Below the pieces are notes generated by a model. The model did no database searches. It was not told the DNA's origin and saw only the letters and a program-made list of their open reading frames with translations. The translations under genes were made by a program, and so were the position numbers. A stretch of DNA of 32,495 nucleotides from JADLBR01 sp020847615 (lineage in GTDB: Bacteria; Verrucomicrobiota; Verrucomicrobiia; JADLBR01), in NCBI GenBank assembly GCA_026646655.1, contig JAPKHT010000059.1, positions 1 to 32,495 on the forward strand. Reading direction: 5' to 3'. Each line of letters opens with the position of its first letter. The stretch's first letter is position 1. This document shows positions 16,101 to 23,795 of this stretch, piece by piece.

Positions 16101-16628
16101 GGGGAAGCCGATGGACTTCGCGATGCGCAGCGCATCGGCGCGCTCCGCGATCGGCTCGTCCGTGCCCGGGAGGGTCGGGATGCCGACCCCGTGCGCCACG
16201 GCGCGCGCGGCGACCTTGTCGCCCATGAGTTCCAGCAACTCGGGCCTCGGGCCCACGAAGGTGATCCCCGCCGCGGCGCACGCGCGCGCGAAGGCGGCGT
16301 TCTCCGAGAGGAAGCCGTATCCGGGGTGGATCAGCCCGATGCCCTTCTCCTTGGCCAGCGTCACGATGCCGGGGATGTCGAGGTACGCCCCGACCGGGCC
16401 CTGGCCCTTGCCCACGAGATACGCCTCGTCGGCCTTGAAGCGGTGCACCGAGAACCGGTCCTCTTGCGCGTAGATCGCGACGGTCCTCAGCCCCAGCTCG
16501 GCCGCCGCCCGGAAGATCCGGATCGCGATCTCGCTCCGGTTGGCCGCCAGGAGCTTGGCGGGGCCGGGGCGCGGGGCGGGCTGTTCGATCCTCGGTGGGG
16601 GGACGCGGCGCTTGCTCATGGCCGACAT
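13119..16628 (-). CDS. pyc: Pyruvate carboxylase, single-chain
   Basis: The 1169-residue length matches the single-chain enzyme (about 1150), which makes oxaloacetate from pyruvate, bicarbonate and ATP. In order are a biotin carboxylase (about 20-470, with GGGGRGM and FIEMNPRIQVEHTVTE), a carboxyltransferase barrel (about 530-820, with DTTFRDAHQSLLATR), the conserved PYC/OADA region, and a C-terminal biotinyl domain with biotinylated K1133 in EAMKM. An in-frame start at 16619 is also possible; neither has a strong ribosome site. It is divergent from the IclR regulator, with 166 bp between them that includes an operator-like palindrome, so IclR may also control it. It would refill the TCA cycle when pyruvate is the product of sugar-acid breakdown; that link is inference. 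Confidence 0.95.
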   Translation of the reverse strand: MSAMSKRRVPPPRIEQPAPRPGPAKLLAANRSEIAIRIFRAAAELGLRTVAIYAQEDRFSVHRFKADEAYLVGKGQGPVGAYLDIPGIVTLAKEKGIGLIHPGYGFLSENAAFARACAAAGITFVGPRPELLELMGDKVAARAVAHGVGIPTLPGTDEPIAERADALRIAKSIGFPLIIKAAFGGGGRGMRVVEKEADLPRLLDEARGEAGRAFGNPAVFLEKYIRRAKHLEVQVIGDRHGNVLHLHERDCSVQRRHQKVIEFAPSVGIPASVVGELCDASARLAREVRYDNAGTVEFLIDVDRNEWFFIEMNPRIQVEHTVTEQITGVDLVRSQILVAQGHSLHGAEVGLPRQAAVPRNGFAVQCRVTTEDPANRFTPDYGKIVAYRSPAGLGIRLDGGMGDTGSVITPFFDSLLVKLTAFGPTLDGALHRMDRALREFRIRGVKTNIPFLENVIAHPEFRAGKATTTLIDTTPELFEFRPRRDRATKLLSFLGNVIVNGNPHAKGHRPAEPFPPARVPAYDHRQAPPPGTRQLLLELGPKKFAEWTLKQRRLLVTDTTFRDAHQSLLATRVRSYDMLAAAGAVSRRLPGLFSLEMWGGATFDTAMRFLREDPWQRLSQLREAVPNICFQMLLRGANAVGYTNYPDNVVKGFVRHAAATGIDIFRVFDSLNYLPNLRPAMDAVRSTHAICEAAICYTGDILDPGRDKYSLKYYVKLARELERMGAHFLAIKDMAGLCKPYAAKALVRALKGAVGVPVHFHTHDTSGVNAASVLQAADAGADVADLAIASLSGSTSQPNLNSVVAALLHTPRDTRLDLAALNELSDYWEDVRDFYAPFDTAPATGSAEVYDHEMPGGQFTNLKEQAASMGLANHWPEIARTYAEVNALFGDIVKVTPSSKVVGDMTMFLVTRGIKPADVLNLEPGATPFPESVVDMLAGGLGIPMGGWPKKLQRVVLGKRKPLRGRPGASLKPLDLARSRRELSTQLRHPATDDDLFSHLMYPAVFSEFARYTKDFGDVSVLPTPAFFYGLKQGEEISVDIEEGKTLFIKLVNVGPPDKDGHRIVGFELNGVPREISITDKSVQPTTKARLKAEPTDPLQVGAPIPGMVSAIAVSVGHRIARGDKLLTIEAMKMATNIQAPQDGVVEEIAVAVGDTVESKDLLLRLRAG

Positions 16629-16702
16629 CTATACGCGAGCACCGGGCCGAGCGCAAACTGCGGTGGCGCGCCCCCGGGCCCGCGTTCCGGCCACCAGACA
16701 TC

Positions 16703-16728
16703 ATTCATATTTGAATCATGACAGTTCA
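16703..16728. promoter_or_regulatory. Candidate IclR operator in the pyc-iclR divergent region
   Basis: ATTCA-TATT-TGAAT (16703-16716) is a perfect palindrome, followed at 16723 by the extra half-site AGTTCA; TTGAA-N9-TTCAA can also be drawn. The A+T-rich block stands out from its surroundings. A palindrome of the same type, TAGTTCA-CTAT-TGAACTA, is at 31123-31140. IclR-family sites are often short palindromes of this sort. Control of both divergent genes is inferred. Confidence 0.5.
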
Positions 16729-16794
16729 AAATTAGCGTTGACGGTGCCGCCGCGGGCGCCGCACTGTGGTCGCGTGGACACGGCGGATTCCCCG

Positions 16795-17598
16795 ATGCGG
16801 CACACGGTGCCGGCCGTTTTGAAGGCGGCGGACATGCTCGCCCTGATCGCGCGGGCCGGGTCGGACACGACGATTCGCGGGCTGGCGGACTCGCTGAGGA
16901 TCCCGAGGACGAGCTGCTATCGGATCCTGCGGTCTCTGATCGCCCGGGATCTGGTGCGGGCCCTGGAGGATGGGGGGCACGAGGTTTCGCTGGGTCTGCT
17001 GCCGCTGGTGGAGCCGCTGCGGTCGGTCGAGGGCCTGGTGGTGGCGGTGCGGCCCGAGCTCGAGGCGCTGGCGACCGGGACGGGGCTCACGGCGAAATTA
17101 TCGGTGCGGCGGGGGGATCACGCGGTGACGGTGGCGCGGCAGGAGTCGCCGCAGGCGGCGCACATCGCGGTGCGCATTGGCGCGGCCTTCCATCTGTCCC
17201 TCGGGTCGTCTGGCGCGGTACTGCTTTCGTCCATGGGGAAGGAGGAGGTCGATGGCATCCTGGCGCGGGCGCCATCGGAGTGCTGGGAGCACCAGCGTCC
17301 GGAGGACGTGTGGAGGCGGATCCGGCAGGTGCGGGCCAAGGGCTTCGCATGGGACTTTGGCGGTTACCGGACAAACTGCCACGCGGTATCGGCGCCGGTG
17401 GCCGACGGCGATGGGGCCACGTGTGGGGCCATGACACTGGTCGGGTTCCCGCAGGAGGTCACGCGGCAGAATTTGCCCCGGCTGGCCGGCGCGCTGACCA
17501 GCGAACTGGCGATATTGCGGCGGCGGCTCAAGGCCGGGACCGGGGCGAGGGATCCCGGCTGTAAGAAATCTCATCACAGAGCAAGGAGTAGAGGATGA
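16795..17598 (+). CDS. IclR-family transcriptional regulator
   Basis: The 267-residue product shows an N-terminal helix-turn-helix (about residues 26-55, IRGLADSLRIPRTSCYRILRS divided by a turn) and a C-terminal effector domain with the family's SSGAVLLSSM and KGFAWDFGGY-type segments. IclR proteins sense small acids, often aromatic or sugar acids, and act as repressors or activators. A GTG at 16774 is an alternative start. Its stop overlaps the start of the dehydratase-like gene by 4 nt (ATGA), with AAGGAG ahead, so the two are translationally coupled. It heads the glycan cluster and is its likely local regulator; the effector is probably a uronate or aldonate intermediate, which is inference. 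Confidence 0.88.
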   Translation: MRHTVPAVLKAADMLALIARAGSDTTIRGLADSLRIPRTSCYRILRSLIARDLVRALEDGGHEVSLGLLPLVEPLRSVEGLVVAVRPELEALATGTGLTAKLSVRRGDHAVTVARQESPQAAHIAVRIGAAFHLSLGSSGAVLLSSMGKEEVDGILARAPSECWEHQRPEDVWRRIRQVRAKGFAWDFGGYRTNCHAVSAPVADGDGATCGAMTLVGFPQEVTRQNLPRLAGALTSELAILRRRLKAGTGARDPGCKKSHHRARSRG

Positions 17599-18785
17599 AG
17601 ATCATCGACGTGAAGGTCAGGACGGTGGCCATACCGCTGAACGCCCAGCTGAGGCACAACACCGGGGTCCATCCGGGGTATTTTCTGAGGACGGTCATCG
17701 AGCTTGTCACCGACGAGGGCATCGTTGGGCTCGGGGAGGTGGGGGGAGGCGACCAGCGCGGGGCCATCCTCAAGCTGAAGCCGCGCATCCTGGGCATGGA
17801 CCCCTTCCGGCTGGAGGAGATCAAGCTCAAGACGCTCAGGAGCATATATTACCTGTCCAACGCCCGGCTGTACGCGGCGCTCGAGATGGCGTGCCTGGAC
17901 ATCCAGGGCAAGGCCTGCGGTCGGTCGCTGTCCGACTTGCTGGGCGGGCGGGTGCGCGACGCGGTGCCCATGATCGCGTATCTGTTCTGGCGCTACGATC
18001 GGCCCGGCGGCGGCGACGACGCGCGCGCGGAGGACATGGCCGATCTCTGCGAGGAATTGCACGAGACTCTGGGGGTCAAGGCGATGAAATTGAAGGCGGG
18101 GGTGATGCCGCCCGACGAGGAGGCGCGCGTCCTGGAATTGTGCCGCGAGCGGCTGGGTTCCGGCTTCGGGCTGCGGATCGACCCGAACGGGACGTGGTCG
18201 GTGGCGACCGCGACGCGGATCGGCCAGCGGCTCGAGCCATTGGGGCTGGAGTACTTCGAGGATCCCGCGTGGGGGCTGGAGGGCAATGCCGCGGTCCGCA
18301 AGGCCATCCGGATCCCGATCGCGACCAACATGTACCCGAACAAGTTCGACGACCTCGGGCCGGCGATCCGCCTGGGCGCGGTCGACATCGTGCTCACCGA
18401 CATCCACTACTGGGAGGGGCCGCGCGGCGTGAAGGACCTCGCCGCCGTCTGCCGCACCTTCAACCTCGGCGTCGCCATGCACAGCGGCGCGGAGTTCGGG
18501 ATCGAGCTGGCCGCGATGCTGCACACCGCCGCGACCATACCCGAGATGCATTTCGCGGGCGACGCGCACTACCACTTTCTCACCGATGACATCATCGAGG
18601 GCGGCCCCATGAGATACGCGGATGGCAAGATCGCGGTGCCGACGGGCCCCGGCCTCGGGGTGACGCTGGACGAGGAGAAGATGCGGCGCTACGAGAAATA
18701 CTTCGAGGAGAAGGGCGATTACTACGCGAGGTTCCACCAGGACCCGCGGCGACCGGAGTGGTACCCGATTGTCGGTGGCACGTGA
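17595..18785 (+). CDS. Enolase-superfamily sugar-acid dehydratase, glucarate-dehydratase-like (paralog 1)
   Basis: The 396-residue product is a mandelate-racemase/glucarate-dehydratase-type enolase. The first base is in K165-L-K167. Metal ligands fit D196 (DPNG), E222 (FEDP) and N245 (ATNM), and H296 (MHSGAEF) with D269 forms the His-Asp dyad. Asparagine as third metal ligand and the HSxxxF phrase point to the glucarate dehydratase subgroup rather than mandelate racemase. It would remove water from an acid sugar to give a 2-keto-3-deoxy product. A close paralog of the same length lies at 28685. It is coupled to the IclR gene. The exact acid sugar is unknown: a glucuronate- or iduronate-derived aldarate or aldonate would suit the locus. 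Confidence 0.85.
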   Translation: MKIIDVKVRTVAIPLNAQLRHNTGVHPGYFLRTVIELVTDEGIVGLGEVGGGDQRGAILKLKPRILGMDPFRLEEIKLKTLRSIYYLSNARLYAALEMACLDIQGKACGRSLSDLLGGRVRDAVPMIAYLFWRYDRPGGGDDARAEDMADLCEELHETLGVKAMKLKAGVMPPDEEARVLELCRERLGSGFGLRIDPNGTWSVATATRIGQRLEPLGLEYFEDPAWGLEGNAAVRKAIRIPIATNMYPNKFDDLGPAIRLGAVDIVLTDIHYWEGPRGVKDLAAVCRTFNLGVAMHSGAEFGIELAAMLHTAATIPEMHFAGDAHYHFLTDDIIEGGPMRYADGKIAVPTGPGLGVTLDEEKMRRYEKYFEEKGDYYARFHQDPRRPEWYPIVGGT

Positions 18786-18882
18786 TACCGCGGAAGACAT
18801 GGCGCGCGCGGGAGTACGGGCGCCGCGGCGCGCGGCGGGATTTTCGCGCATCCGGTGTGTCCGGCGGACCGATTCCTAGGCT

Positions 18883-19653
18883 ATGAACGAAGGGGCCCCG
18901 TTTGATCTCAGAGGCCGGGTCGCGATCGTGACCGGAGGATCGCGCGGCATCGGCGGCGCCATCGCGCTGGGCCTGGCGCGCGCGGGGGCCGCCGTCGTGG
19001 TGAACTATGCCGCGAATCGGGAGGCGGCCGCCAAGGTCGTGGCCGAGATCGGCGCCGCGGGCGGGCGGGCGATCGAGATGCGGGCCGACGTGGGGGACCT
19101 GGCGCAGCACGGGCGCATCGTGGGGGCGGCCCGCGAGGCCTTCGGGCGGATCGACATCCTGGTCAACAACGCGGCGGTGACGAAGCGCGAGTCTTTCTTG
19201 GATGCGACGCCCGACGCGTGGGGCAGGACCGTGGACGTGAATCTCAAGGGCGTCTATTTTCTGTCCCAGGCGGCCGCGCGCGTGATGGCGGCACAGCGCT
19301 CGGGCAAGATCATCAATATATCCAGCGTGCATGACGAGCGGCCGATGGCCGACAACTCGGTCTACAACATCACGAAGGCCGGGCTGGTCATGCTGACGAA
19401 GTCGCTCGCCCTGGAGCTTGCCGAGAAGGGGATCCAGGTGAACTGCGTTTCGCCCGGCGCCATCCTCACCGATGAGACCCGCGACCGCATCTCGGACCCG
19501 TTTCGACGGTCGCGGGTGCTGGGGAAGATTCCGGCCAACCGCGTCGGTGATCCGTCCGACGTGGTGGGGGCCGTGCTGCTGCTGGCATCGCCCGCCTCGG
19601 ATTACATCACCGGGACCACCGTATACGTGGACGGGGGCATGCGGTTAAAATGA
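18883..19653 (+). CDS. SDR-family oxidoreductase (1)
   Basis: The 256-residue product is a classical short-chain dehydrogenase: TGGSRGIG at 17-24 for NAD(P), NNAA at 95-98, catalytic serine at about 147-148, and Y161-x3-K165. The C-terminus ends in VDGGMRLK, as is usual. Members closely associated with sugar-acid pathways reduce 5-keto or oxidise hydroxyl groups of gluconate-type substrates. It lies 97 bp after the dehydratase-like gene; that gap contains GC-rich palindromes but no clear promoter. A second SDR of the same length closes the cluster at 31270. Substrate not determined. Confidence 0.88.
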   Translation: MNEGAPFDLRGRVAIVTGGSRGIGGAIALGLARAGAAVVVNYAANREAAAKVVAEIGAAGGRAIEMRADVGDLAQHGRIVGAAREAFGRIDILVNNAAVTKRESFLDATPDAWGRTVDVNLKGVYFLSQAAARVMAAQRSGKIINISSVHDERPMADNSVYNITKAGLVMLTKSLALELAEKGIQVNCVSPGAILTDETRDRISDPFRRSRVLGKIPANRVGDPSDVVGAVLLLASPASDYITGTTVYVDGGMRLK

Positions 19654-19672
19654 CATCCGGAAGGAGGGCCAA

Positions 19673-20200
19673 ATGGCGTTCGACATCAGGCGACGCGGAA
19701 AGCTGACGTACTACTATCGCGCGGAGCGGCCCGTATTTTCATTCGTCGTCACCGAGGCGCTTCCCGACGGCGATCTCCGCGTCTATCTGGCGGGCCTCAC
19801 GGGCGGGGAGTCGGCGACGCGCAACCTCGGGCTGGCGGACACGGCGACGATGGATCCCGACAGGGAGATCCCGCGGGTGTTCCAGACCTGGGAGGCCTGG
19901 CTCAGGGAGGCGGGCGTGTGCCAGTCGATCGCGGAGCTGGATTTCATCGAGATGCACGCCTTTGGCTGCCAGCCGAAATCGCCCAGCCCCTTGGCGGATC
20001 CGGCGGGCTATGCCGCCGAGGTCGAGCGCCTGCGTGCGGCATACGGACGGGCGTACGCCGCCTATTTCCGGGAGCGCCTGCCGGAGCACGGGCTGCCTGC
20101 GAGGTTCACGGTCCACGTCGTGGATGTCCCCGACAGGGAGGCATCGTATGAGTTCTACACGACTGCGCTGTTGCAGAGGAGGACCGGGGCGGAGCGGTGA
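19673..20200 (+). CDS. Unrecognised 175-residue protein
   Basis: I do not recognise this protein. The start has a strong ribosome site (GGAAGGAGGG, 6 nt spacing), it is 19 bp after the SDR stop and 4 bp before the GH89 start, so it is a real operon member. It has no signal peptide or membrane segment. It begins with a basic patch and YYYRAERP, continues with alternating beta-like stretches (FSFVVTEAL, LRVYLAGL), has a tryptophan-rich helix (FQTWEAWLREAG) and ends with a beta strand and helix (FTVHVVDVPD, YEFYTTALL). Two cysteines are present. A cytoplasmic accessory, binding or small catalytic role linked to the GH89 product is possible, but nothing in the sequence proves it. Confidence 0.75.
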   Translation: MAFDIRRRGKLTYYYRAERPVFSFVVTEALPDGDLRVYLAGLTGGESATRNLGLADTATMDPDREIPRVFQTWEAWLREAGVCQSIAELDFIEMHAFGCQPKSPSPLADPAGYAAEVERLRAAYGRAYAAYFRERLPEHGLPARFTVHVVDVPDREASYEFYTTALLQRRTGAER

Positions 20201-20204
20201 GGCG

Positions 20205-22637
20205 ATGGGCATTCGCGCGTTGTACCTGACGTCGGTCTTCTGTTTTGCGGGCGCGGCGACCGGCATGCCCGCCGTGCCGAGCGTGATGGTTGCCGAATCT
20301 GGCGAGGCGGCGTACGGGGTTGCCGCGGGGGTCTTTGGCGACATGTGGCAAAAGGTCACCGGCGCGAGGCCCCCGGTCATCCCGTGCGCCAATCCCGACG
20401 ACGGGGCGATGCCGGGCGGGGACATCGTCCTCATCGGCTCCGATGCGGCGAACCCCGTTGTCCACCGCCTCATTTTGCAGGGTCGCATCGGGGGCCTGGG
20501 CATCCGGTACGGCACCGATGACTACCGGATACTGTCGGTCCCGGAGGGCGGGCGCACGCTGCTCGTGCTGGCCGGCGGGTCGGGCCGATCGACGATCTAT
20601 GCCGCCTACGATTTCTTCCGGCGCAGGGCGGGCGCGGAGTATTTCTGGGACGGCGACGCGATCCCGAAGCGGGCCGGCGTCGACCTGGCCGGGTGCGACA
20701 TCACCGAGCGCCCGCACTTCCAGTATCGCGGTCTGCGCTACTTCGCGCATCGCGGGCCGCACCGGTTTCATGCGGAGATGTGGGACCTCGAGGATTGGAA
20801 GCGGGAGATCGATTGGATCCTCAAGAAGCGCATGAACCTCTTCATGCTGCGAACGGGGATCGACGACCTGTTCCAGCGCGCGTTCGATCTGCCCTACCCG
20901 CCGGAGGATGGCGCGGACCCCGACGCCGCGCCGCGCTCCTATGACGACCGGACCTCGTTCTGGCCATTGAGGTATCGCGGCGAGCTGCGCAAGCGGGTGC
21001 TGGCATACGCCCGCGAGCGCGGCCTCCTGCACCCGGAGGACACCGGCACCATCACGCACTGGTACTCGCATACGCCGCGCTCTTTCTACGACAAGTATCC
21101 GGACTTCCCGGTGACGCGCGACCAGAAGACCGGCTACAGGCTCGCCTCGGCCGCGATCTGGGACATCGGCGACGCGCGCGCCTGGGACGCGTACTGGAGG
21201 TTGACCGAGACGCATATCCGCGAGTTTGGTGAACCCCGGATGTTCCACACCATCGGCCTGGCCGAGAGGACCTTCGGCGCGGACGAGCGCGAGAATCTCC
21301 AGCGCAAGCTGCACGCGTACCGGAAGATCCAGGAGGTCCTGCGTCGCCGGCATCCCGATGCCCCATTGCTGATCGCGAGCTGGGACCTGATGTTCAAGTG
21401 GAAGAATGAGGACGTGCGCGGCCTCCTCGGCGAGTTCGACCCGCGGCGCACGATCCTGCTCGACTACACCGCCGACCTGCTGGACTGCAAGACCTACCGC
21501 GACTGGGGGGCGTACGGGAGATTCCCGTGGATCTTTGGCGTCTTCCACGCATTCGCCTCGGACAGCGAGATCCGCGAGGACTTCGGGATACTCCAGGAGC
21601 GCATCGGCGAGGCGGCGCAAGACCCGCAGTGCCTCGGCCTGGTCCTGTGGCCCGAGATCTCCCACAGCAACACGCTTCTGCTGGAGTATATCGCGGCAAA
21701 CGGCTGGGGGCCGGGGCAACTCGATGCCGGCGCCTTCGTCGGCCGCTTTTGCGCGGGGCGCTATCCGGGGGTCCTCGCCGCCGGCATGGAGAGCGCCTGG
21801 CGGGGGCTGCTGCCCATCGCGGCCACGCACCACTGGACGCATGTCGGCGTGGGCCGGAAGCCATCGGGCCCGGCCGTGCAGTTCGATCCGCAGTTCCGGA
21901 TGCTGACCAGCACGGAGTACACGAACATCGGCGAGCAGCGGGCCGCGGCGTTCGAGGCGGAGCGCCTGCGGCTCACGGCCCCGCTCGGCAGGGCGCCCGG
22001 GATCCTGGCCAGCTTGTCGGAACTGGCGCCGGCCGGGTGGGACGACGAGCTGTGGCGGCGCGACGCGATCGACATCGCGCGGACGATCCTCGGCCGGGCC
22101 ATCAAGGTGGCGCTCTTGCGCGGCTGCGTGGCGATGGAGGCATGGCGCTCGGGGCGCGGCGACGAGCGCGAGATCCGGGCGATGGAGGCAGCGAGCCAGG
22201 GCCTCATGCGGCAGCTCGCCGACCTCCTGGAGCTCAGCGACGACTACTCGCTGCACGCGGCGATGGGGCGATTGTCGCGCGCGCAAGAGCTGGGCGGCGT
22301 GGCGCCGCGCATGAACCCGCACAGCGAGCTGACCCTCAAGGGCAATTCCGAGAACAGCTACTGCCGGGCCCACCAGTACGAGCTGGTGCGGCACGTCTAT
22401 CGGGCGGAACTCGAGGAATACTGGAAGTGGGTCGATGGCCGATTGCGTGCGGGGGAGAAGGGGCCCTGGGCGCGCCCGGCCGCGTTCGGCGAAAAGCGGA
22501 AGGCGATCCAGGATCGCTTCTACGAGACGCCCCTGGCCGAGATGGCACCCGCGAGGCCGCGCTCGGCCGCGGGCTTGCGCGAGACGCTCGACCGGACCCG
22601 TGAGGTGGTCGAGGCATTGCTGGGGTCGCAACCATGA
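20205..22637 (+). CDS. GH89-type alpha-N-acetylglucosaminidase-like protein
   Basis: The 810-residue product matches the NAGLU (GH89) layout: a signal-like N-terminus, a small alpha/beta domain ending in YFWDGD, a TIM barrel starting at EIDWILKKRMN, and a helical C-terminal domain. Two glutamates fit the catalytic pair: E354 in FHTIGLAER and E484 in LVLWPEISHSN, the latter aligning with the PEG-x-x-QN phrase of NAGLU. GH89 enzymes remove alpha-linked GlcNAc, as in heparan sulfate. The start at 20205, right after the previous stop, is preferred to an in-frame ATG at 19962 inside the neighbouring gene. Its stop overlaps the radical SAM start by 4 nt. Divergence from characterised members is clear, so specificity is uncertain. 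Confidence 0.7.
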   Translation: MGIRALYLTSVFCFAGAATGMPAVPSVMVAESGEAAYGVAAGVFGDMWQKVTGARPPVIPCANPDDGAMPGGDIVLIGSDAANPVVHRLILQGRIGGLGIRYGTDDYRILSVPEGGRTLLVLAGGSGRSTIYAAYDFFRRRAGAEYFWDGDAIPKRAGVDLAGCDITERPHFQYRGLRYFAHRGPHRFHAEMWDLEDWKREIDWILKKRMNLFMLRTGIDDLFQRAFDLPYPPEDGADPDAAPRSYDDRTSFWPLRYRGELRKRVLAYARERGLLHPEDTGTITHWYSHTPRSFYDKYPDFPVTRDQKTGYRLASAAIWDIGDARAWDAYWRLTETHIREFGEPRMFHTIGLAERTFGADERENLQRKLHAYRKIQEVLRRRHPDAPLLIASWDLMFKWKNEDVRGLLGEFDPRRTILLDYTADLLDCKTYRDWGAYGRFPWIFGVFHAFASDSEIREDFGILQERIGEAAQDPQCLGLVLWPEISHSNTLLLEYIAANGWGPGQLDAGAFVGRFCAGRYPGVLAAGMESAWRGLLPIAATHHWTHVGVGRKPSGPAVQFDPQFRMLTSTEYTNIGEQRAAAFEAERLRLTAPLGRAPGILASLSELAPAGWDDELWRRDAIDIARTILGRAIKVALLRGCVAMEAWRSGRGDEREIRAMEAASQGLMRQLADLLELSDDYSLHAAMGRLSRAQELGGVAPRMNPHSELTLKGNSENSYCRAHQYELVRHVYRAELEEYWKWVDGRLRAGEKGPWARPAAFGEKRKAIQDRFYETPLAEMAPARPRSAAGLRETLDRTREVVEALLGSQP

Positions 22638-23764
22638 ACTGCTTCGAGACCGGGCCGATCCGGCCACCGAGCGAGGCGGGCAGCGTCCTGCTGAGGCTGA
22701 CGCGCAACTGCCACTGGAACCGGTGCGCGTTCTGCCCGGTGTACAAGGGGCAGCGGTTCTCGGTGCGCAAGGTGGACGAGGTCAAGAGGGACATCGACGC
22801 GATGGCCGCCATCGCGGACACGATCCGCGGCCCATCGGGCGGAGCGGGCGGGCGCGGATCCATCATACAGGCCGTGAGGGGGCTGGATGGCCCGGGTCAC
22901 GCGGATCGCGAGTGCGTGCGGCAGGTGGGGTTCTGGCTGTCGCGCGGGATGCGCAGCCTATTTCTGCAGGATGCGGATGCGCTGGTGTGGCGGACGCATG
23001 ACCTCATCGATGTGCTGCGGCACGCGAGGGCGGCCTTTCCGACCATCGAGCGGATCACGACCTACGCGCGGGCCAAGACCGTGGCGCGCAAGTCCCCGGA
23101 GGAGCTGGTGGCGCTGCGGGCCGCGGGCCTGAACAGGGTTCACATCGGGATGGAGTCGGGATCCGACGCGGTCCTCTCCCTGGTGTGCAAGGGCGTGACC
23201 CGAGAGGAGCAGATCCTGGCGGGCCGCCGCGTGATGGCTGCGGGGATCGAGCTATCGGAGTATTTCATGCCCGGGCTCGGGGGGCGCGCGCTGTCCGCGG
23301 AGCACGCCCTGGAATCGGCGGCGGTCCTCAACGCGGTGGACCCCACCTTCATACGGCTCCGGAGCGCCGTGCCCATCCCGCGCACGCCCCTGCATCAGAT
23401 GATGGCGGAAGGGCGATGGGTGCCGCTCACCGAGGAAGAGAAGGTCCGCGAGATCCGGGCCTTCGTCGGGAGCCTCGACGGCATCAGCAGCACGGTCCAG
23501 AGCGATCACATCATGAATCTCCTCGAGGGCGTCGCCGGACGGTTGCCCGGGGACAAGGCCGTCATCCTGGAGAGGATCGATCGCTTTTTGGACATGGATC
23601 CGCGGGATCGGGAGGCGTTCATCGTGGGCAGGAGGACGGGCTGGTACCGGGACGTGAGCGATTATGCCCCGGCGCCCGAGGTCGAGGCGATCCGGAGGGA
23701 TCTCGTTTGCCGGTTCGGGTCGGTGGAGCGTGGGATCCTGGAGGTCTTGGCGAGCTTTGTCTGA
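22634..23764 (+). CDS. Radical SAM protein with a CX4CX2C cluster motif
   Basis: The 376-residue product carries C26-x4-C31-x2-C34 in TRNCHWNRCAFCPVYKG, which binds the 4Fe-4S cluster used to split S-adenosylmethionine. The spacing is one residue longer than the usual CX3CX2C but occurs in an anaerobe-rich subfamily, as I recall. A radical SAM barrel follows (HIGMESGSD around residue 174 is the typical SAM-binding turn). There are no extra C-terminal cysteine clusters, so it does not look like a sulfatase-maturating SPASM enzyme. ATGA overlap with GH89 ties its translation to that gene. Its substrate is unknown; a radical step on the glycan or on a partner protein is speculative. Confidence 0.8.
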   Translation: MNCFETGPIRPPSEAGSVLLRLTRNCHWNRCAFCPVYKGQRFSVRKVDEVKRDIDAMAAIADTIRGPSGGAGGRGSIIQAVRGLDGPGHADRECVRQVGFWLSRGMRSLFLQDADALVWRTHDLIDVLRHARAAFPTIERITTYARAKTVARKSPEELVALRAAGLNRVHIGMESGSDAVLSLVCKGVTREEQILAGRRVMAAGIELSEYFMPGLGGRALSAEHALESAAVLNAVDPTFIRLRSAVPIPRTPLHQMMAEGRWVPLTEEEKVREIRAFVGSLDGISSTVQSDHIMNLLEGVAGRLPGDKAVILERIDRFLDMDPRDREAFIVGRRTGWYRDVSDYAPAPEVEAIRRDLVCRFGSVERGILEVLASFV

Positions 23765-23795
23765 TGGCCGCGGGATGCGAGATGACAGGAGACCG

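Noticed and set aside
12795..16721. A 1308-codon open frame on the plus strand opposite pyruvate carboxylase
   Set aside because: It is low-complexity in Gly, Ala, Arg, Val and Asp, has no recognisable domain and runs through two palindromic repeats. The minus strand encodes a full pyruvate carboxylase with every motif. High G+C makes such antisense frames common.
20106..22667. A long minus-strand open frame opposite the GH89 gene
   Set aside because: Arg/Ala/Gln/Pro-rich composition without motifs. The plus strand has a signal peptide, catalytic residues and operon spacing.
22634..23764. Anaerobic sulfatase-maturating enzyme for the nearby sulfatase
   Set aside because: Lacks the CX3CX2C spacing and the seven-cysteine SPASM region of anSMEs, and is co-translated with GH89 rather than the sulfatase.
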